Source: Lentilactobacillus otakiensis DSM 19908 = JCM 15040
GTDB taxonomy: Bacteria; Bacillota; Bacilli; Lactobacillales; Lactobacillaceae
Reading direction: 5' to 3'
NCBI RefSeq assembly: GCF_001434145.1
Contig: NZ_AZED01000004.1
Location: 1-64,000, forward strand
DNA length: 64,000 nucleotides
Below are positions 11,186-21,460 of the stretch, piece after piece (the stretch's first letter is position 1; each line of letters starts with the position of its first letter). A model generated the notes under the pieces. That model was given only the letters and a program-made list of their open reading frames with translations. It was not told the origin of the DNA and did no database searches. The translations under genes and the position numbers were made by a program.

Positions 11186-14100
11186 GAGGCTTAACCTTAC
11201 CGCCCGCTCGATGTTTGTGCCGGGTTTCTGATAGTTGCTTGACTAATGCAATCAGCCCATCTAACCACTTACTCATGTTAGGTTGGACTGTCAACTGAAT
11301 TTGATATTTGTCATTTTCCGTATTGATAGTTGCCCGAAACTTGGTCTGTGCGATTGCTTCTAATAATTCTTTACTAGAAAACTCAGTGCCTGCTCGGGCC
11401 GAAAATGTGATGATAATTTTGGGCTGATCCTGATGGATTTTATCAACCAGCGCATAATCTGAAAACATCTTTAATTGAGAAATTTTCAACAAATTGGCAA
11501 CCGGCTCTCCGTAATCACCAAAGCGATCAATCAAATCATCCTCAACTTCGTGAAGCTGATCCTCATTTTCGATTTGTCGAATCCGTTTATACAATTCGAT
11601 TTTCTGTTGATTGTCTTGAATATAATCGCTTGGCAGGTATGCCTCCAAGTCGAGTTCGATAGTTGAATCAGTCCGGAATTCAAAGTCCTTGCCGCGTTTC
11701 TTGGCAACTGCATCGGATAACATTTGTGTATACAAATCATATCCAACTGAATCAACGAACCCATGTTGCTGCTTTCCGAGTAGATTTCCAGCACCCCGGA
11801 TAGACAAGTCTCGCATAGCAATTTTAAAGCCGGAACCGAGTTCGGTGAAATCACGGATTGCTTCCAATCGTTTTTCGCCGATTTCAGTGAGAACTTTATT
11901 TGGCTTATACATAAAGTAGGCGTAGGCAACTCGACTGCTCCGGCCAATCCGGCCTCTCAATTGATAGAGTTGAGAAAGTCCCATGCGATCAGCATTTTCT
12001 ACAAACAACGTGTTGACATTAGGAATATCCACCCCAGTTTCAATGATTGTGGTGGTCACCAAGACGTCGTATTCACCGTTAATGAAATCGTATAAAATAT
12101 CTTCCATTTGGTTTTCTGACATCTGGCCATGAATGTAACCCACCCTGGCTTCAGGCACCAAAGCACTAATTTGTTCAACGGTTTTTTCAATATCAGATAC
12201 TCGATTATGAAGGTAAAAGACCTGGCCGCCCCGCGACATTTCTCGTTCAATTGCTTCACGAATTGTCCCGGCATTTTGTTCAATGACATAAGTCTGGATC
12301 GGATATCGATTAGAAGGTGGCGTCTCGATCACAGAAAGATCCCGGACCCCCATCATGGACATGTTCAGGGTTCGGGGAATTGGGGTCGCCGTCAGTGTCA
12401 AAACATCCACATCCGATCGCATTTCCTTAATCCGTTCCTTATGCTTCACACCAAATCGCTGCTCCTCATCGATAATCAGGAGTCCCAAATCATTAAATTT
12501 AACATCTTTAGACAACAAACGGTGGGTGCCCACAACCACATCCACTTTTCCATCCTTCAGCCCCTGCAAAGTTTCCTTGACCTGTTTGGCCGTCTGGAAC
12601 CGCGAAAGGACCCGCACGGTAATCGGGTAATCTCGGAATCGGTCCAACATCGTTTCGTAATGTTGCTGTGCCAAAATAGTTGTAGGTACCAAGAATGCGA
12701 CCTGCTTGCCGACCTCAATTGCTTTAAACGCAGCTCGGAGCGCCACTTCGGTCTTACCGTAACCAACATCTCCAACCAACAATCGATCCATTGGGTGCTG
12801 TGTCTCCATATCACGTTTGATCTCAGTCGCACTTCGGAGTTGGTCAGGCGTTTCACTGTATGGAAAAGCGGCTTCAAATTCCGCCTGCAAGGAGTCATCT
12901 TCCGGATAGGCATAGCCCTTTTCGGCACTCCTTTTGGCATACAAATCAATCAACTCATCAGCTATATCTTCGATTTTTGAAGCAACTTTGGCCTTGGTTT
13001 TGGCCCATTCGCTGCCGCCCAGCTTGTTAATCCGTGGATGTTTATCTTCAGAAGAGACATATTTTTGAATTAAATTCAGCTGGGTAACTGGAATAAATAA
13101 TTTGGCATTGTCTTTATAAGAAATCGTCAAATAATCCTGGTGCTTGCCATCAACTTCCATGGTCTTCATGCCTTCGTAACGGCCAATTCCATGGTTGACG
13201 TGGACAACATAATCGCCCGGCTTTAAGTCGGTATAACTCTTAATTCTTTCTGCATTGTTAAATGTCGTTTGACGAGGCCGCTTTTTGGAAACGGTCCCAA
13301 ACATTTCTTTTTCCGTAATGATCACAAAGTTGGCTAATGGCATTTCAAATCCATTATCCAAATTGCTTGAGATCAGCTGCACCTCATGGGCCATCAAATG
13401 ATCTTTATCCGTTTGAGTCGCGGTGATCTCAAAGTCATTCAATGTCTGAGCGACCTTTGTGAGTCGTTTCTCATCATGAACCATGATAATGATAGCTTGT
13501 TTCATCTTTTGCCAACGCAATACTTCCGTTCGCAGCATTGGCATCTGACTGAAGAACTGCTGCATCGGCCGCACGGTAATGTCTACGATCGCATCCAACC
13601 GCATCCGCCCCATCCCTTTTTGAAAGAGTGACAGAATCAACGTTGCGTGCTTATTGGCAGTAAAAGCTTTCTTAAAGTCATTGGTATAAGTTGTCGATTT
13701 TAAAACTTCATAATGCTTAATCTTGTCATTCAACCATTCCCCATCGTCGCTTTCCAACTGTCTCGCGGTATCGGTAATCCGAGAATAGTCGTCAAAAATG
13801 ACAACTCCGTTATCCCCCAGGTAATCAAGTAGGGAATACTGCTTGTCATAAATCATATCCGCAAATAACAGCCATCGTGGATCACTTAAACCGTTTTGCA
13901 AATCCATAATTTGCGGTTCAAGATTTCCCTGAAGTTTTTTGGCGGCCTTACCGTCCAATTTACTTTGCTCAGCAATGAGCCGCTTAGATAGTTGTTTAGC
14001 CACGGTTTGTCGCTGTTCGTCATTCATTAATAAGTCCGTAGCCGGCAACACAGTGATGTCTTTGATATTCTTGATACTCCGCTGATTGGAGACATCAAAA

Positions 14101-14711
14101 GTCCGCATAGAATCGACATCAGTATCAAAAAAGTCGATTCGAACCGGATCTTGGTGGTTCAGCGGAAAAATGTCCAAAATAGATCCCCGGATTGAAAAAT
14201 CTCCGGGGGCTGCAACCATTTTTTGAAAAACATAACCCATTTGGTGTAATTGCAGCTTCAATTTTTCCAAGTCATAGGTCCCATCCATTTTGAGGGTTAG
14301 CTTAGCTTCTTGGAACTGTTGTTTATCCGGCACCAATCTTCTAATTCCCGAAACAGACGTGACAATGACTGCCGGTTCCCCACTGGCCAGCTTATTCAAC
14401 GCTAATACCCGCTGAGCCTTGTACTCAGGCGAACTGGTTGCCAATTCAGCAGCACCCATTTCTTCTACTGGGAACTCAAACAATTGATCATCATCGAGTA
14501 AGTTCGCCAAATCGTTCACCAACTGGTCAGCATGAAATAACGAGTCAACTACTACAACGGTTGGTCGGTCAGTGGAATGGATTAAATTGTCGATCAGTAA
14601 AGTCCGAGCGGAACCGCCAATGCCAGTCACCAATTGACGGGTGCTCGGCTTGAGGTTTGAAACCAACTCAGCATATTGAGGGATTGTTGTCAGTAATTGA
14701 TCTAACTTCAA
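11175..14711 (-). CDS. mfd: Transcription-repair coupling factor Mfd
   Basis: Removes RNA polymerase stalled at DNA lesions and recruits UvrA. The 1178-residue protein has the UvrB-like N-terminal part (1-about 350), the polymerase-interacting domain near 500-570 (GDYVVHVNHGIGRYEG), the ATP-dependent translocase with VGYGKTEVALRAA near 665, the DEEQ box IIDEEQRFG near 760, and RGRIGRS near 930, then the C-terminal regulatory domain. ATG 14711. It follows pth by 15 bases and overlaps the downstream flippase. Long plus-strand open frames inside it (for example 12129-12980) are shadows. Confidence 0.98.
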   Translation of the reverse strand: MKLDQLLTTIPQYAELVSNLKPSTRQLVTGIGGSARTLLIDNLIHSTDRPTVVVVDSLFHADQLVNDLANLLDDDQLFEFPVEEMGAAELATSSPEYKAQRVLALNKLASGEPAVIVTSVSGIRRLVPDKQQFQEAKLTLKMDGTYDLEKLKLQLHQMGYVFQKMVAAPGDFSIRGSILDIFPLNHQDPVRIDFFDTDVDSMRTFDVSNQRSIKNIKDITVLPATDLLMNDEQRQTVAKQLSKRLIAEQSKLDGKAAKKLQGNLEPQIMDLQNGLSDPRWLLFADMIYDKQYSLLDYLGDNGVVIFDDYSRITDTARQLESDDGEWLNDKIKHYEVLKSTTYTNDFKKAFTANKHATLILSLFQKGMGRMRLDAIVDITVRPMQQFFSQMPMLRTEVLRWQKMKQAIIIMVHDEKRLTKVAQTLNDFEITATQTDKDHLMAHEVQLISSNLDNGFEMPLANFVIITEKEMFGTVSKKRPRQTTFNNAERIKSYTDLKPGDYVVHVNHGIGRYEGMKTMEVDGKHQDYLTISYKDNAKLFIPVTQLNLIQKYVSSEDKHPRINKLGGSEWAKTKAKVASKIEDIADELIDLYAKRSAEKGYAYPEDDSLQAEFEAAFPYSETPDQLRSATEIKRDMETQHPMDRLLVGDVGYGKTEVALRAAFKAIEVGKQVAFLVPTTILAQQHYETMLDRFRDYPITVRVLSRFQTAKQVKETLQGLKDGKVDVVVGTHRLLSKDVKFNDLGLLIIDEEQRFGVKHKERIKEMRSDVDVLTLTATPIPRTLNMSMMGVRDLSVIETPPSNRYPIQTYVIEQNAGTIREAIEREMSRGGQVFYLHNRVSDIEKTVEQISALVPEARVGYIHGQMSENQMEDILYDFINGEYDVLVTTTIIETGVDIPNVNTLFVENADRMGLSQLYQLRGRIGRSSRVAYAYFMYKPNKVLTEIGEKRLEAIRDFTELGSGFKIAMRDLSIRGAGNLLGKQQHGFVDSVGYDLYTQMLSDAVAKKRGKDFEFRTDSTIELDLEAYLPSDYIQDNQQKIELYKRIRQIENEDQLHEVEDDLIDRFGDYGEPVANLLKISQLKMFSDYALVDKIHQDQPKIIITFSARAGTEFSSKELLEAIAQTKFRATINTENDKYQIQLTVQPNMSKWLDGLIALVKQLSETRHKHRAGGKVKPHEK

Positions 14712-14726
14712 GATTGTATCCTTTCG

Positions 14727-15287
14727 TTAATTGTACTGGTTTTCCAAATCTGGGATCGACATGCCATCGATCCAATCATCCAAAGCATTAACGGCGTGAT
14801 CGGCAGCTTGTTTGAATACCGGCGTTTGATCTTTACTAAACCGGCCCAAAACGTAGTTCACCACTGTATTGCCGTGATCCGGATGGTCGATGCCGACTCG
14901 AATTCGATCAAAATTTTCGGTGCCGACACTGGCAATAATGCTCTTAATCCCGTTGTGGCCGCCAGCAGACCCCTTGTCCTTAATTCGAATCTTGCCAACT
15001 GGTAAATCCATATCATCATGAACGATAATGATGTCTTCAACTGGAATATCAAAATAGTCCATCAAAGGTCGAACTGCCATTCCCGAATCATTCATAAAAG
15101 TGGTTGGTTCAACAACCATCACTTTGGTATTATTCACGAAACCAGAACCATATTTTGCATTCATTTTCCGTGTCTTAATTGAGATGTCGTGGCTTTTGGC
15201 AAATTGTTCAACTACCATAAACCCGGTATTATGTCTGGTACCATCATATTGTGGTCCAATGTTTCCTAATCCAACGATCATTTTCAT
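14727..15287 (-). CDS. pth: Peptidyl-tRNA hydrolase
   Basis: Frees tRNA from peptidyl-tRNA dropped by ribosomes. GLGNIGPQYDGTRHNTGF at residues 6-23 holds the conserved Asn and the catalytic His; FMNDSG (about 64) and HDDMDLPVG (about 91) are the other signature blocks. 186 residues is usual. It is first in the long minus-strand block; ATG 15287 follows GAGGATGACTTTAGATA, a rather distant ribosome site. A hairpin lies in its leader. Confidence 0.97.
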   Translation of the reverse strand: MKMIVGLGNIGPQYDGTRHNTGFMVVEQFAKSHDISIKTRKMNAKYGSGFVNNTKVMVVEPTTFMNDSGMAVRPLMDYFDIPVEDIIIVHDDMDLPVGKIRIKDKGSAGGHNGIKSIIASVGTENFDRIRVGIDHPDHGNTVVNYVLGRFSKDQTPVFKQAADHAVNALDDWIDGMSIPDLENQYN

Positions 15288-15325
15288 TATCTAAAGTCAT
15301 CCTCACGTTTCTTCCAACACAAAAT

Positions 15326-15346
15326 GCTGAACAAAGACTGTTCAGC
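15326..15346 (-). promoter_or_regulatory. Hairpin in the pth leader
   Basis: Perfect 8-bp arms (15326-15333, 15339-15346) with a 5-base loop. Downstream of the likely pth promoter it is followed by ATTTTGTGTT, so it may be a weak attenuator of the pth-mfd operon or a 5' stabilising stem. Confidence 0.5.
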
Positions 15347-15371
15347 TGTCGAAAAATTAATTAACATAAAG

Positions 15372-15380
15372 ATTATATCA
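15372..15380 (-). promoter_or_regulatory. Promoter -10 of the pth operon
   Basis: Minus strand TGATATAAT: a perfect -10 hexamer with an extended TG. No convincing -35 is seen at normal spacing. It faces away from the ldh promoter in a shared divergent region. Confidence 0.65.
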
Positions 15381-15455
15381 TATCCACCAAGCTCCCTCGC
15401 CATTGAAAACCCCGAAAATAAAAGATGTTTATTCGTGAAGGCGCATTCAAGTCCA

Positions 15456-16459
<1,004 letters not shown>

Positions 16460-16473
16460 TAATTGAATTAGAT

Positions 16474-16514
16474 CAACGGAGTCATGGACAGAAAACTGTT
16501 CATGGCTTTCGTTG
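16474..16514 (+). terminator. Hairpin after ldh
   Basis: Arms 16474-16491 and 16496-16514 pair over about 16 bp with G-U wobbles and a small bulge, loop AAAA. The following T-run is poor, so termination may be partial. Confidence 0.6.
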
Positions 16515-16685
16515 TCTAAAAGTGTTTTACGCCCCATTGAGTGAACTTGTCGCTTTTTGCACAATTTTCAAACAATCATTCTAATTTATTTAGATATTAA
16601 TGAGAACAATTCAAGTTTTAATGTTCTTTTCTAAATTTGGCTATGTTATTATAGGTGTATACAGGTTAAGTTGGAGGAATTAAAC

Positions 16686-17330
16686 ATGCTATTAAAAACA
16701 TTAGTAAAGCCTAAGGAACGACTGGTTACCGTTAAAGAAGACGCAACCTTGGAAGAGGCTTTACAGACTTTGGAAGATTCTGGTTATCGTTGTGTCCCAA
16801 TTTTGGACGAAACTGGTAAGATTTTCCGTGGAAACATCTATAAGATGCATATTTATCGTCATAAATCACGTGGCGGGGATATGTCCCTCCCTGTTACCAC
16901 GCTCCTGAAGAATGCCACCAAGTTTATTAACGTAAACTCAGCCTTCTTTCAGGTATTCTTCTCAATCAAGGATTTGCCTTACATTGCCGTTTTGGATGAA
17001 CGTAACAACTTCTATGGTATTTTGACCCACACCCGTTTGCTGGATATGCTCTCACAATCTTGGAATGTGAATATCGGCAGTTATGTATTAACCGTTGTTG
17101 CAAGTGGTGAACGTGGGGATCTTGAAGAAATTGCCAAAATCATTACCAAGTACACCAGCATTGCCAGCGTTATTTCACTGGATGCACAAGAAGGCGAACT
17201 GGTTCACCGGATTATGTTCACTCTTCCAGCCGAAGTTGATCAGGACCGCTTAAACAGAATCATCGCGGCACTTGAACGAAAAGAATTCAGAGTGCCAGAA
17301 GTTGAGAACTTACAAGAAGAAAAGAACTAA
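16686..17330 (+). CDS. cbpA: CBS-pair/ACT-domain protein, CbpA-like (c-di-AMP receptor family)
   Basis: Two CBS motifs occupy about residues 1-135 (LVTVKEDATLEEALQTLED and the FYGILTHTRLLDML end). A C-terminal ACT-like domain follows (about 138-205, GERGDLEEIAKII). This arrangement matches the cyclic-di-AMP-binding proteins called CbpA in Listeria and lactobacilli; ligand binding here is inferred. ATG 16686 follows GGAGG by 8 bases. The gene stands alone between ldh and a bidirectional terminator shared with mazF. Confidence 0.82.
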   Translation: MLLKTLVKPKERLVTVKEDATLEEALQTLEDSGYRCVPILDETGKIFRGNIYKMHIYRHKSRGGDMSLPVTTLLKNATKFINVNSAFFQVFFSIKDLPYIAVLDERNNFYGILTHTRLLDMLSQSWNVNIGSYVLTVVASGERGDLEEIAKIITKYTSIASVISLDAQEGELVHRIMFTLPAEVDQDRLNRIIAALERKEFRVPEVENLQEEKN

Positions 17331-17351
17331 TTTGACTTGAATAATGATACA

Positions 17352-17383
17352 AAAACGACCATCTCATATGAGATGGTCGTTTT
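17352..17383. terminator. Bidirectional terminator between cbpA and mazF
   Basis: A 32-base perfect palindrome (16-bp arms) ending in AAAA/TTTT on both sides. It lies 22 bases after cbpA and 61 bases after mazF, serving both convergent genes. Confidence 0.93.
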
Positions 17384-17443
17384 GTTAAACTTGATCTTTA
17401 ATTTATCTTAGCGTTGTGATGTTTTATGTATTGCGGTCCGTCA

Positions 17444-17800
17444 CTAGCCTTTAGCTAATCCCAAGCTTATCTTTATTGCTTTATCGACCTTGTTCATAAT
17501 AGAATTATCGAGGTGTGTCACCTTATCTTTGAGTCGCTGCTTATCAATGGTTCTGATCTGCTCTAGTAAAATAACCGAATCTCGTTCTATTCCGTCCCCA
17601 GCTAAAATTCCAACATGTGTCGGCATCTTAGGTTTGGAAATTCTGGCGGTAATCGCGGCAACAATGACGGTTGGACTGTAATGATTGCCAATGTCGTTTT
17701 GGACAATCAAAACCGGTCGCATTCCGCCCTGCTCGGAACCGATAACTGGTGATAGATCAGCATAAAAAATGTCTCCACGTTTAAAAATAACGTCAGTCAC
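17444..17800 (-). CDS. mazF: MazF/PemK-family mRNA endoribonuclease toxin
   Basis: Sequence-specific RNase toxin. The N-terminal [20 protein letters not shown] and RPVLIVQND are the family signature; [13 protein letters not shown] near residue 83 carries conserved Thr and Arg side chains. GTG 17800 is chosen (118 residues), 7 bases behind GGAGG; upstream ATG codons overlap the site. It is immediately after the ribbon-helix-helix antitoxin gene, in the alr-mazE-mazF order found in Bacillus (ndoA), so it is probably a chromosomal housekeeping module. Confidence 0.93.
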   Translation of the reverse strand: MTDVIFKRGDIFYADLSPVIGSEQGGMRPVLIVQNDIGNHYSPTVIVAAITARISKPKMPTHVGILAGDGIERDSVILLEQIRTIDKQRLKDKVTHLDNSIMNKVDKAIKISLGLAKG

Positions 17801-17829
17801 CCTCATACCTCCCATCATCGTAACTTACA

Positions 17830-18114
17830 TTACTGTAAATTCCGTAATCTTTGACGATATTGAGTCAAATGGATATCAGCGTCTTCTTCACAGCAAGAAA
17901 AGTCCTTACTGATCTCACGGTTCAAACTACCCATTTCACGGTATCCCTTCATTAATCCATCAATAACTTTGGGATCATCAAAAAAGTAGTTGATTGCAAT
18001 CTCAACCGCTGCACTTTCGGATATTCCAACCGTTGCACTGAATTGTTCCAACCGGTCTGCAATTTGATCGTTGATCATAACTGAAAAATGCTTTGAATTA
18101 GTTGCTTTTTCCAT
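17830..18114 (-). CDS. mazE: MazE-type ribbon-helix-helix antitoxin
   Basis: 94-residue partner of MazF. The N-terminal 45 residues (FSVMINDQIADRLEQFSATV) look like a ribbon-helix-helix DNA-binding domain. The acidic C-terminal part would wrap the toxin. It lies 29 bases before mazF and 65 bases after alr. Autoregulation is expected from the family but no operator was identified. Confidence 0.85.
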   Translation of the reverse strand: MEKATNSKHFSVMINDQIADRLEQFSATVGISESAAVEIAINYFFDDPKVIDGLMKGYREMGSLNREISKDFSCCEEDADIHLTQYRQRLRNLQ

Positions 18115-18179
18115 TACTCTATTCCCCTATATGTTCCAGATTACTGTACTGTCTAATATAACATGAAACCATGGAAAAA

Positions 18180-19304
18180 TCATAAATATTTTCGTCGAAT
18201 CCGTGAACTGAAACCACAAATAACCTCATAACTGATTGTGTGAAGATAATCAGCAACATCATCAGCCGTGATTTCCGCATCACCAGACTTGCCGATAATC
18301 GTAACCATTGTCCCATATGGGTATTGGTGCGGCAGGCGGATCATGAACTGATCCATACAAACGCGCCCGACAATCGGACATGGCTGGCCATCAACCAACA
18401 CAGAGAATCCTTGCATTGCCCGAGGAACACCATCTGCATAGCCAACCGGCACCGTTCCAATCCATTGATCACTATCAGTGGTATAGGTTGCCCCATAGCC
18501 AATTGAATGACCCTTTTTCACGAGCTTGGCAAAATCAATTTCAGTTGTAAATGATAATGCCGGCTGCAATTGATATGGCAAATCAGTGATTTCACGACCA
18601 GATGGATTCAACCCATAAGCTGAAATTCCAAACCGAATCATATTGCCGCCACACACCTTGTGCCACAAACTGGTGGCAGAATTAGCAACGTGCACATATC
18701 TTGGCCGTTGGTCGACGACGGCCATAAAGTTCTGAAAGTTTTGATATTGTAATTTGAAGTAAGTATCGTCAGGGCTATCTGCAGTCGCAAAATGGGTAAA
18801 GATACCTTCAAACAATAGACTGTCGTCATTGGCTTCTAAAATGCCGAGCGCGTTTTTAAGCTCGTCTGGGGTTTGAAAACCAATTCTCCCCATCCCGGTG
18901 TCTAAAGCTAAATGAACGTTCAAGTGGCCTGTAAAATGACTATCCTCGAGCAATTTAGCGGCTCGCTTTAGCCAATCTGTTGAACCCACTGTTAATGAAA
19001 CTTTTTCAGAAGCAGCCAATGAAGCGAACTCTGGATCGGTAATTCCAAGGACCAGAATCGGTTCAGTGATCCCAGCTTGGCGTAATTGTAGCGCTTCGTC
19101 TAGGATAGCCACACAAAAACCAGTGGCCCCGGCTTTTTCGGCAACTCGAGCAACTTGAACGGCACCATGCCCATAGCCGTCAGCCTTGACAACTTGAAAT
19201 AATTCAGTCCCTGGATCCAAACGTTCTTTCGCGTGGTGAATGTTGGCATAAATCGCCTGTAGATTAATCTTTAACTGCGCATTTCGTAAATTTCCGACTG
19301 TCAT
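18180..19304 (-). CDS. alr: Alanine racemase
   Basis: PLP enzyme that makes D-alanine for peptidoglycan and teichoic acids. The PLP Lys is in VVKADGYGHG near residue 39. The second catalytic Tyr is in GYGATYTT near 265, and VGRVCMDQFM near 310 is the conserved C-terminal block. 374 residues is normal. It starts 3 bases after acpS, and mazEF follow. Confidence 0.97.
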   Translation of the reverse strand: MTVGNLRNAQLKINLQAIYANIHHAKERLDPGTELFQVVKADGYGHGAVQVARVAEKAGATGFCVAILDEALQLRQAGITEPILVLGITDPEFASLAASEKVSLTVGSTDWLKRAAKLLEDSHFTGHLNVHLALDTGMGRIGFQTPDELKNALGILEANDDSLLFEGIFTHFATADSPDDTYFKLQYQNFQNFMAVVDQRPRYVHVANSATSLWHKVCGGNMIRFGISAYGLNPSGREITDLPYQLQPALSFTTEIDFAKLVKKGHSIGYGATYTTDSDQWIGTVPVGYADGVPRAMQGFSVLVDGQPCPIVGRVCMDQFMIRLPHQYPYGTMVTIIGKSGDAEITADDVADYLHTISYEVICGFSSRIRRKYL

Positions 19305-19307
19305 TAT

Positions 19308-19667
19308 CTAACCCCGCTTCTCTAAAATTACTTGGGTAACAACAATATCATCGGTATGAGAAATCGACACAAATGCGTTCCCATCAAATGGCTGCTTCGA
19401 AAAGATTGGCTTGCCGGCTTCATTATTCACAATACATAGATCATGGAATCGGACCTGTGAGCCTAAGCCTGAACCAAAAGCCTTCGAGTAAGCTTCCTTA
19501 GCTGAAAATCGGCCAGCAATATATTCATACTTGCGTTTGTCAGACAGCTCATCCAGCTGTTTAATTTCATCAACTGTCAAAACTCGTTGCGTAAAATGCT
19601 TATTACGTTCAACGGCAGCTACAACTCTTCGAATATCTGTAACATCAATTCCTATTCCTGCAATCAT
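19308..19667 (-). CDS. acpS: Holo-[acyl-carrier-protein] synthase
   Basis: Transfers phosphopantetheine from CoA to acyl carrier protein. GIGIDVTDIRRV at the N-terminus holds the metal-binding Asp; RFSAKEAYSKAFG near residue 53 is the second signature. 119 residues fits AcpS. GAGGGAT precedes ATG 19667. Same order acpS-alr-mazEF as in Bacillus. Confidence 0.96.
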   Translation of the reverse strand: MIAGIGIDVTDIRRVVAAVERNKHFTQRVLTVDEIKQLDELSDKRKYEYIAGRFSAKEAYSKAFGSGLGSQVRFHDLCIVNNEAGKPIFSKQPFDGNAFVSISHTDDIVVTQVILEKRG

Positions 19668-19713
19668 TTAAAGATCCCTCGCAAACCAAAAAGATAGAAT
19701 AATTTTACCATAA

Positions 19714-19747
19714 AATAAAAAGGATTGTGCTATTACAGCACAATCCT
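19714..19747 (-). terminator. Terminator after cshA
   Basis: Stem AGGATTGTGC / GCACAATCCT (19721-19730 and 19738-19747), perfect 10 bp. On the minus strand TTTTTATTTTA follows. It separates cshA from acpS. Confidence 0.9.
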
Positions 19748-19756
19748 AAATGTTAA

Positions 19757-21283
19757 TTAACTATTTTTAATTGTAAAACGGCGTTTCTTACCATTACCTG
19801 ATGAATGCTTTTCTGAATGCTTGTGGTCCTTATTACCTTCATAATGGCCACGGTTTCTACCAGAGTTGTTACGGTCACCGTTCCGATGACTCTTTGAACC
19901 CTTGTAATGTCCACCATGTCCACCGCCACGACGGTCGTTACGATGACCACCACCATGTCCATGACCATGACGAGATAATGGGCGTTCTGGGGTAATCTTA
20001 ACCTTAACGTTATCGCGGGTAACATCATTCAGTAATGCAGCAACCAAATCAGTTGCTTCATACTCATCCAACAACTTGTCTGCCATCTTCTCAAACTTAT
20101 CAGTATTTGTCTTCTTAATTAAGTCGGCAATGTCTGATTCAGCTGAATTCAATTGGCCAACAAAGGCTTCTTGAACTGTAGGTGGCTTCAAAGGCAGCAT
20201 ACGCACCTTGGTTAATTTTTCGATTTCTCGAAGATAATCCATTTCGTTAGGGGTCGCAAAGGTGATTGAAACACCATGCTTACCGGCACGGCCGGTACGA
20301 CCAACACGATGGACGTAACCATCAGGATCTTGAGGAATATCGTAATTATAAACATGGGTAACACCTGAAATATCAATTCCACGGGCAGCCACATCAGTTG
20401 CAACCAAGATATCAATCTTGGCAGCCTTGAATTCCTGCATAATCTGAGTACGACGAGCTTGAGTTAAGTCCCCATGAAGACCGGCAGCCTTGTAACCACG
20501 AGCTTGTAAGCCTTTGGCAACTTCATCAACCCGGCGCTTAGTCCGACAGAAAACAATCGTTACTTCAGGATCTTGAACATCGAAGAAACGAGTCATCGTA
20601 TCAAACTTTTCGTATTCTTTAACTCTTACATAATACTGATCAATTAAGTCAGTTGTTAATTCTTTAGCTTTAATCGTCACTTGATGAGGGTCTCTCATAA
20701 ATTGAACCCCAACGCGCTTGATTTGAGCTGGCATTGTTGCTGAGAAGAGCAGTGTCTGACGATCTTTAGGGGTTTGTTTGATGATATCTTCAATATCGTC
20801 AAGGAATCCCATGTTCAACATCTCATCTGCTTCATCTAAAACTAATGTCTTAACGTGCTCTAACTTTAAAGTATGGCGTCTAATATGATCAAGAATCCGG
20901 CCAGGAGTTCCAACCACAATCTGTGGATGACCCTTTAAAGCGTTGATTTGACGGCGAATATCTGCACCACCATAAACAACTTGAACCTTGGCTTTTTCAT
21001 CTTTTCCTAATCGATAGATTTCTTCTTGTGTCTGGATTGCCAGCTCTCGAGTTGGTGAAATGATGAGGGCTTGGACATTCGGGTTGTCAAAATCAATGTT
21101 TTGCAAGATTGGCAAACCAAATGCGGCAGTTTTTCCAGTTCCAGTTTGAGCTTGACCGATAACATCCTCACCTTTAAGAACCATTGGGATGGTTTCGGCC
21201 TGGATTGGCGTAGCTTCTTCAAACCCACTGTTATTAATCGCAGTTAATAAGTGGTCTGATAATCCTAATTCACTAAACTTCAA
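19757..21283 (-). CDS. cshA: DEAD-box ATP-dependent RNA helicase CshA
   Basis: Unwinds structured RNA in ribosome assembly and mRNA decay. Q-motif near residues 1-25; AQTGTGKTAAF (Walker A) near 45; VLDEADEML near 148; SAT near 180; HRVGRTGRAGK near 325. After residue 430 comes a His/Gly/Asn/Arg-rich tail of about 70 residues, typical of RNA-binding tails but unusually rich in His. The start is TTG 21283, 8 bases behind AGGAGG. It has a leader of about 110 bases and a candidate promoter. Confidence 0.95.
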   Translation of the reverse strand: MKFSELGLSDHLLTAINNSGFEEATPIQAETIPMVLKGEDVIGQAQTGTGKTAAFGLPILQNIDFDNPNVQALIISPTRELAIQTQEEIYRLGKDEKAKVQVVYGGADIRRQINALKGHPQIVVGTPGRILDHIRRHTLKLEHVKTLVLDEADEMLNMGFLDDIEDIIKQTPKDRQTLLFSATMPAQIKRVGVQFMRDPHQVTIKAKELTTDLIDQYYVRVKEYEKFDTMTRFFDVQDPEVTIVFCRTKRRVDEVAKGLQARGYKAAGLHGDLTQARRTQIMQEFKAAKIDILVATDVAARGIDISGVTHVYNYDIPQDPDGYVHRVGRTGRAGKHGVSITFATPNEMDYLREIEKLTKVRMLPLKPPTVQEAFVGQLNSAESDIADLIKKTNTDKFEKMADKLLDEYEATDLVAALLNDVTRDNVKVKITPERPLSRHGHGHGGGHRNDRRGGGHGGHYKGSKSHRNGDRNNSGRNRGHYEGNKDHKHSEKHSSGNGKKRRFTIKNS

Positions 21284-21429
21284 ATATGTTTCCTCCTAAA
21301 TTGAAACAATCAAGGTTCCGCAGTCAACTAAGGAAAAATCCGTTTCCCGGAACGCGTTGGCCACTTGACCTACAATCATTTATTACAAAATAACCTTTTT
21401 AGTTTACACCGTCACATAACATTAAGCAA
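21284..21429 (-). promoter_or_regulatory. cshA promoter and structured leader
   Basis: Minus strand TTGCTT (21424-21429), 17-base spacer, TAAACT (21401-21406). The transcript leader of about 110 bases contains inverted GTTCCG/CGGAAC and GGAAA/TTTCC segments (about 21313-21346), so it can fold. Such leaders are often used for cold control of DEAD-box helicases; that role is inference. Confidence 0.6.
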
Positions 21430-21460
21430 GCTAAACAGATCAACTCATGACCGATAAGTT

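Noticed and set aside
12129-12980. 283-codon open frame on the plus strand
   Set aside because: It lies wholly opposite mfd, whose protein is well conserved; no ribosome site or recognisable protein.
17444-18114. mazEF as a horizontally acquired defence or plasmid-type module
   Set aside because: It sits after acpS-alr in the order typical of Firmicutes, with no mobile-element signs.
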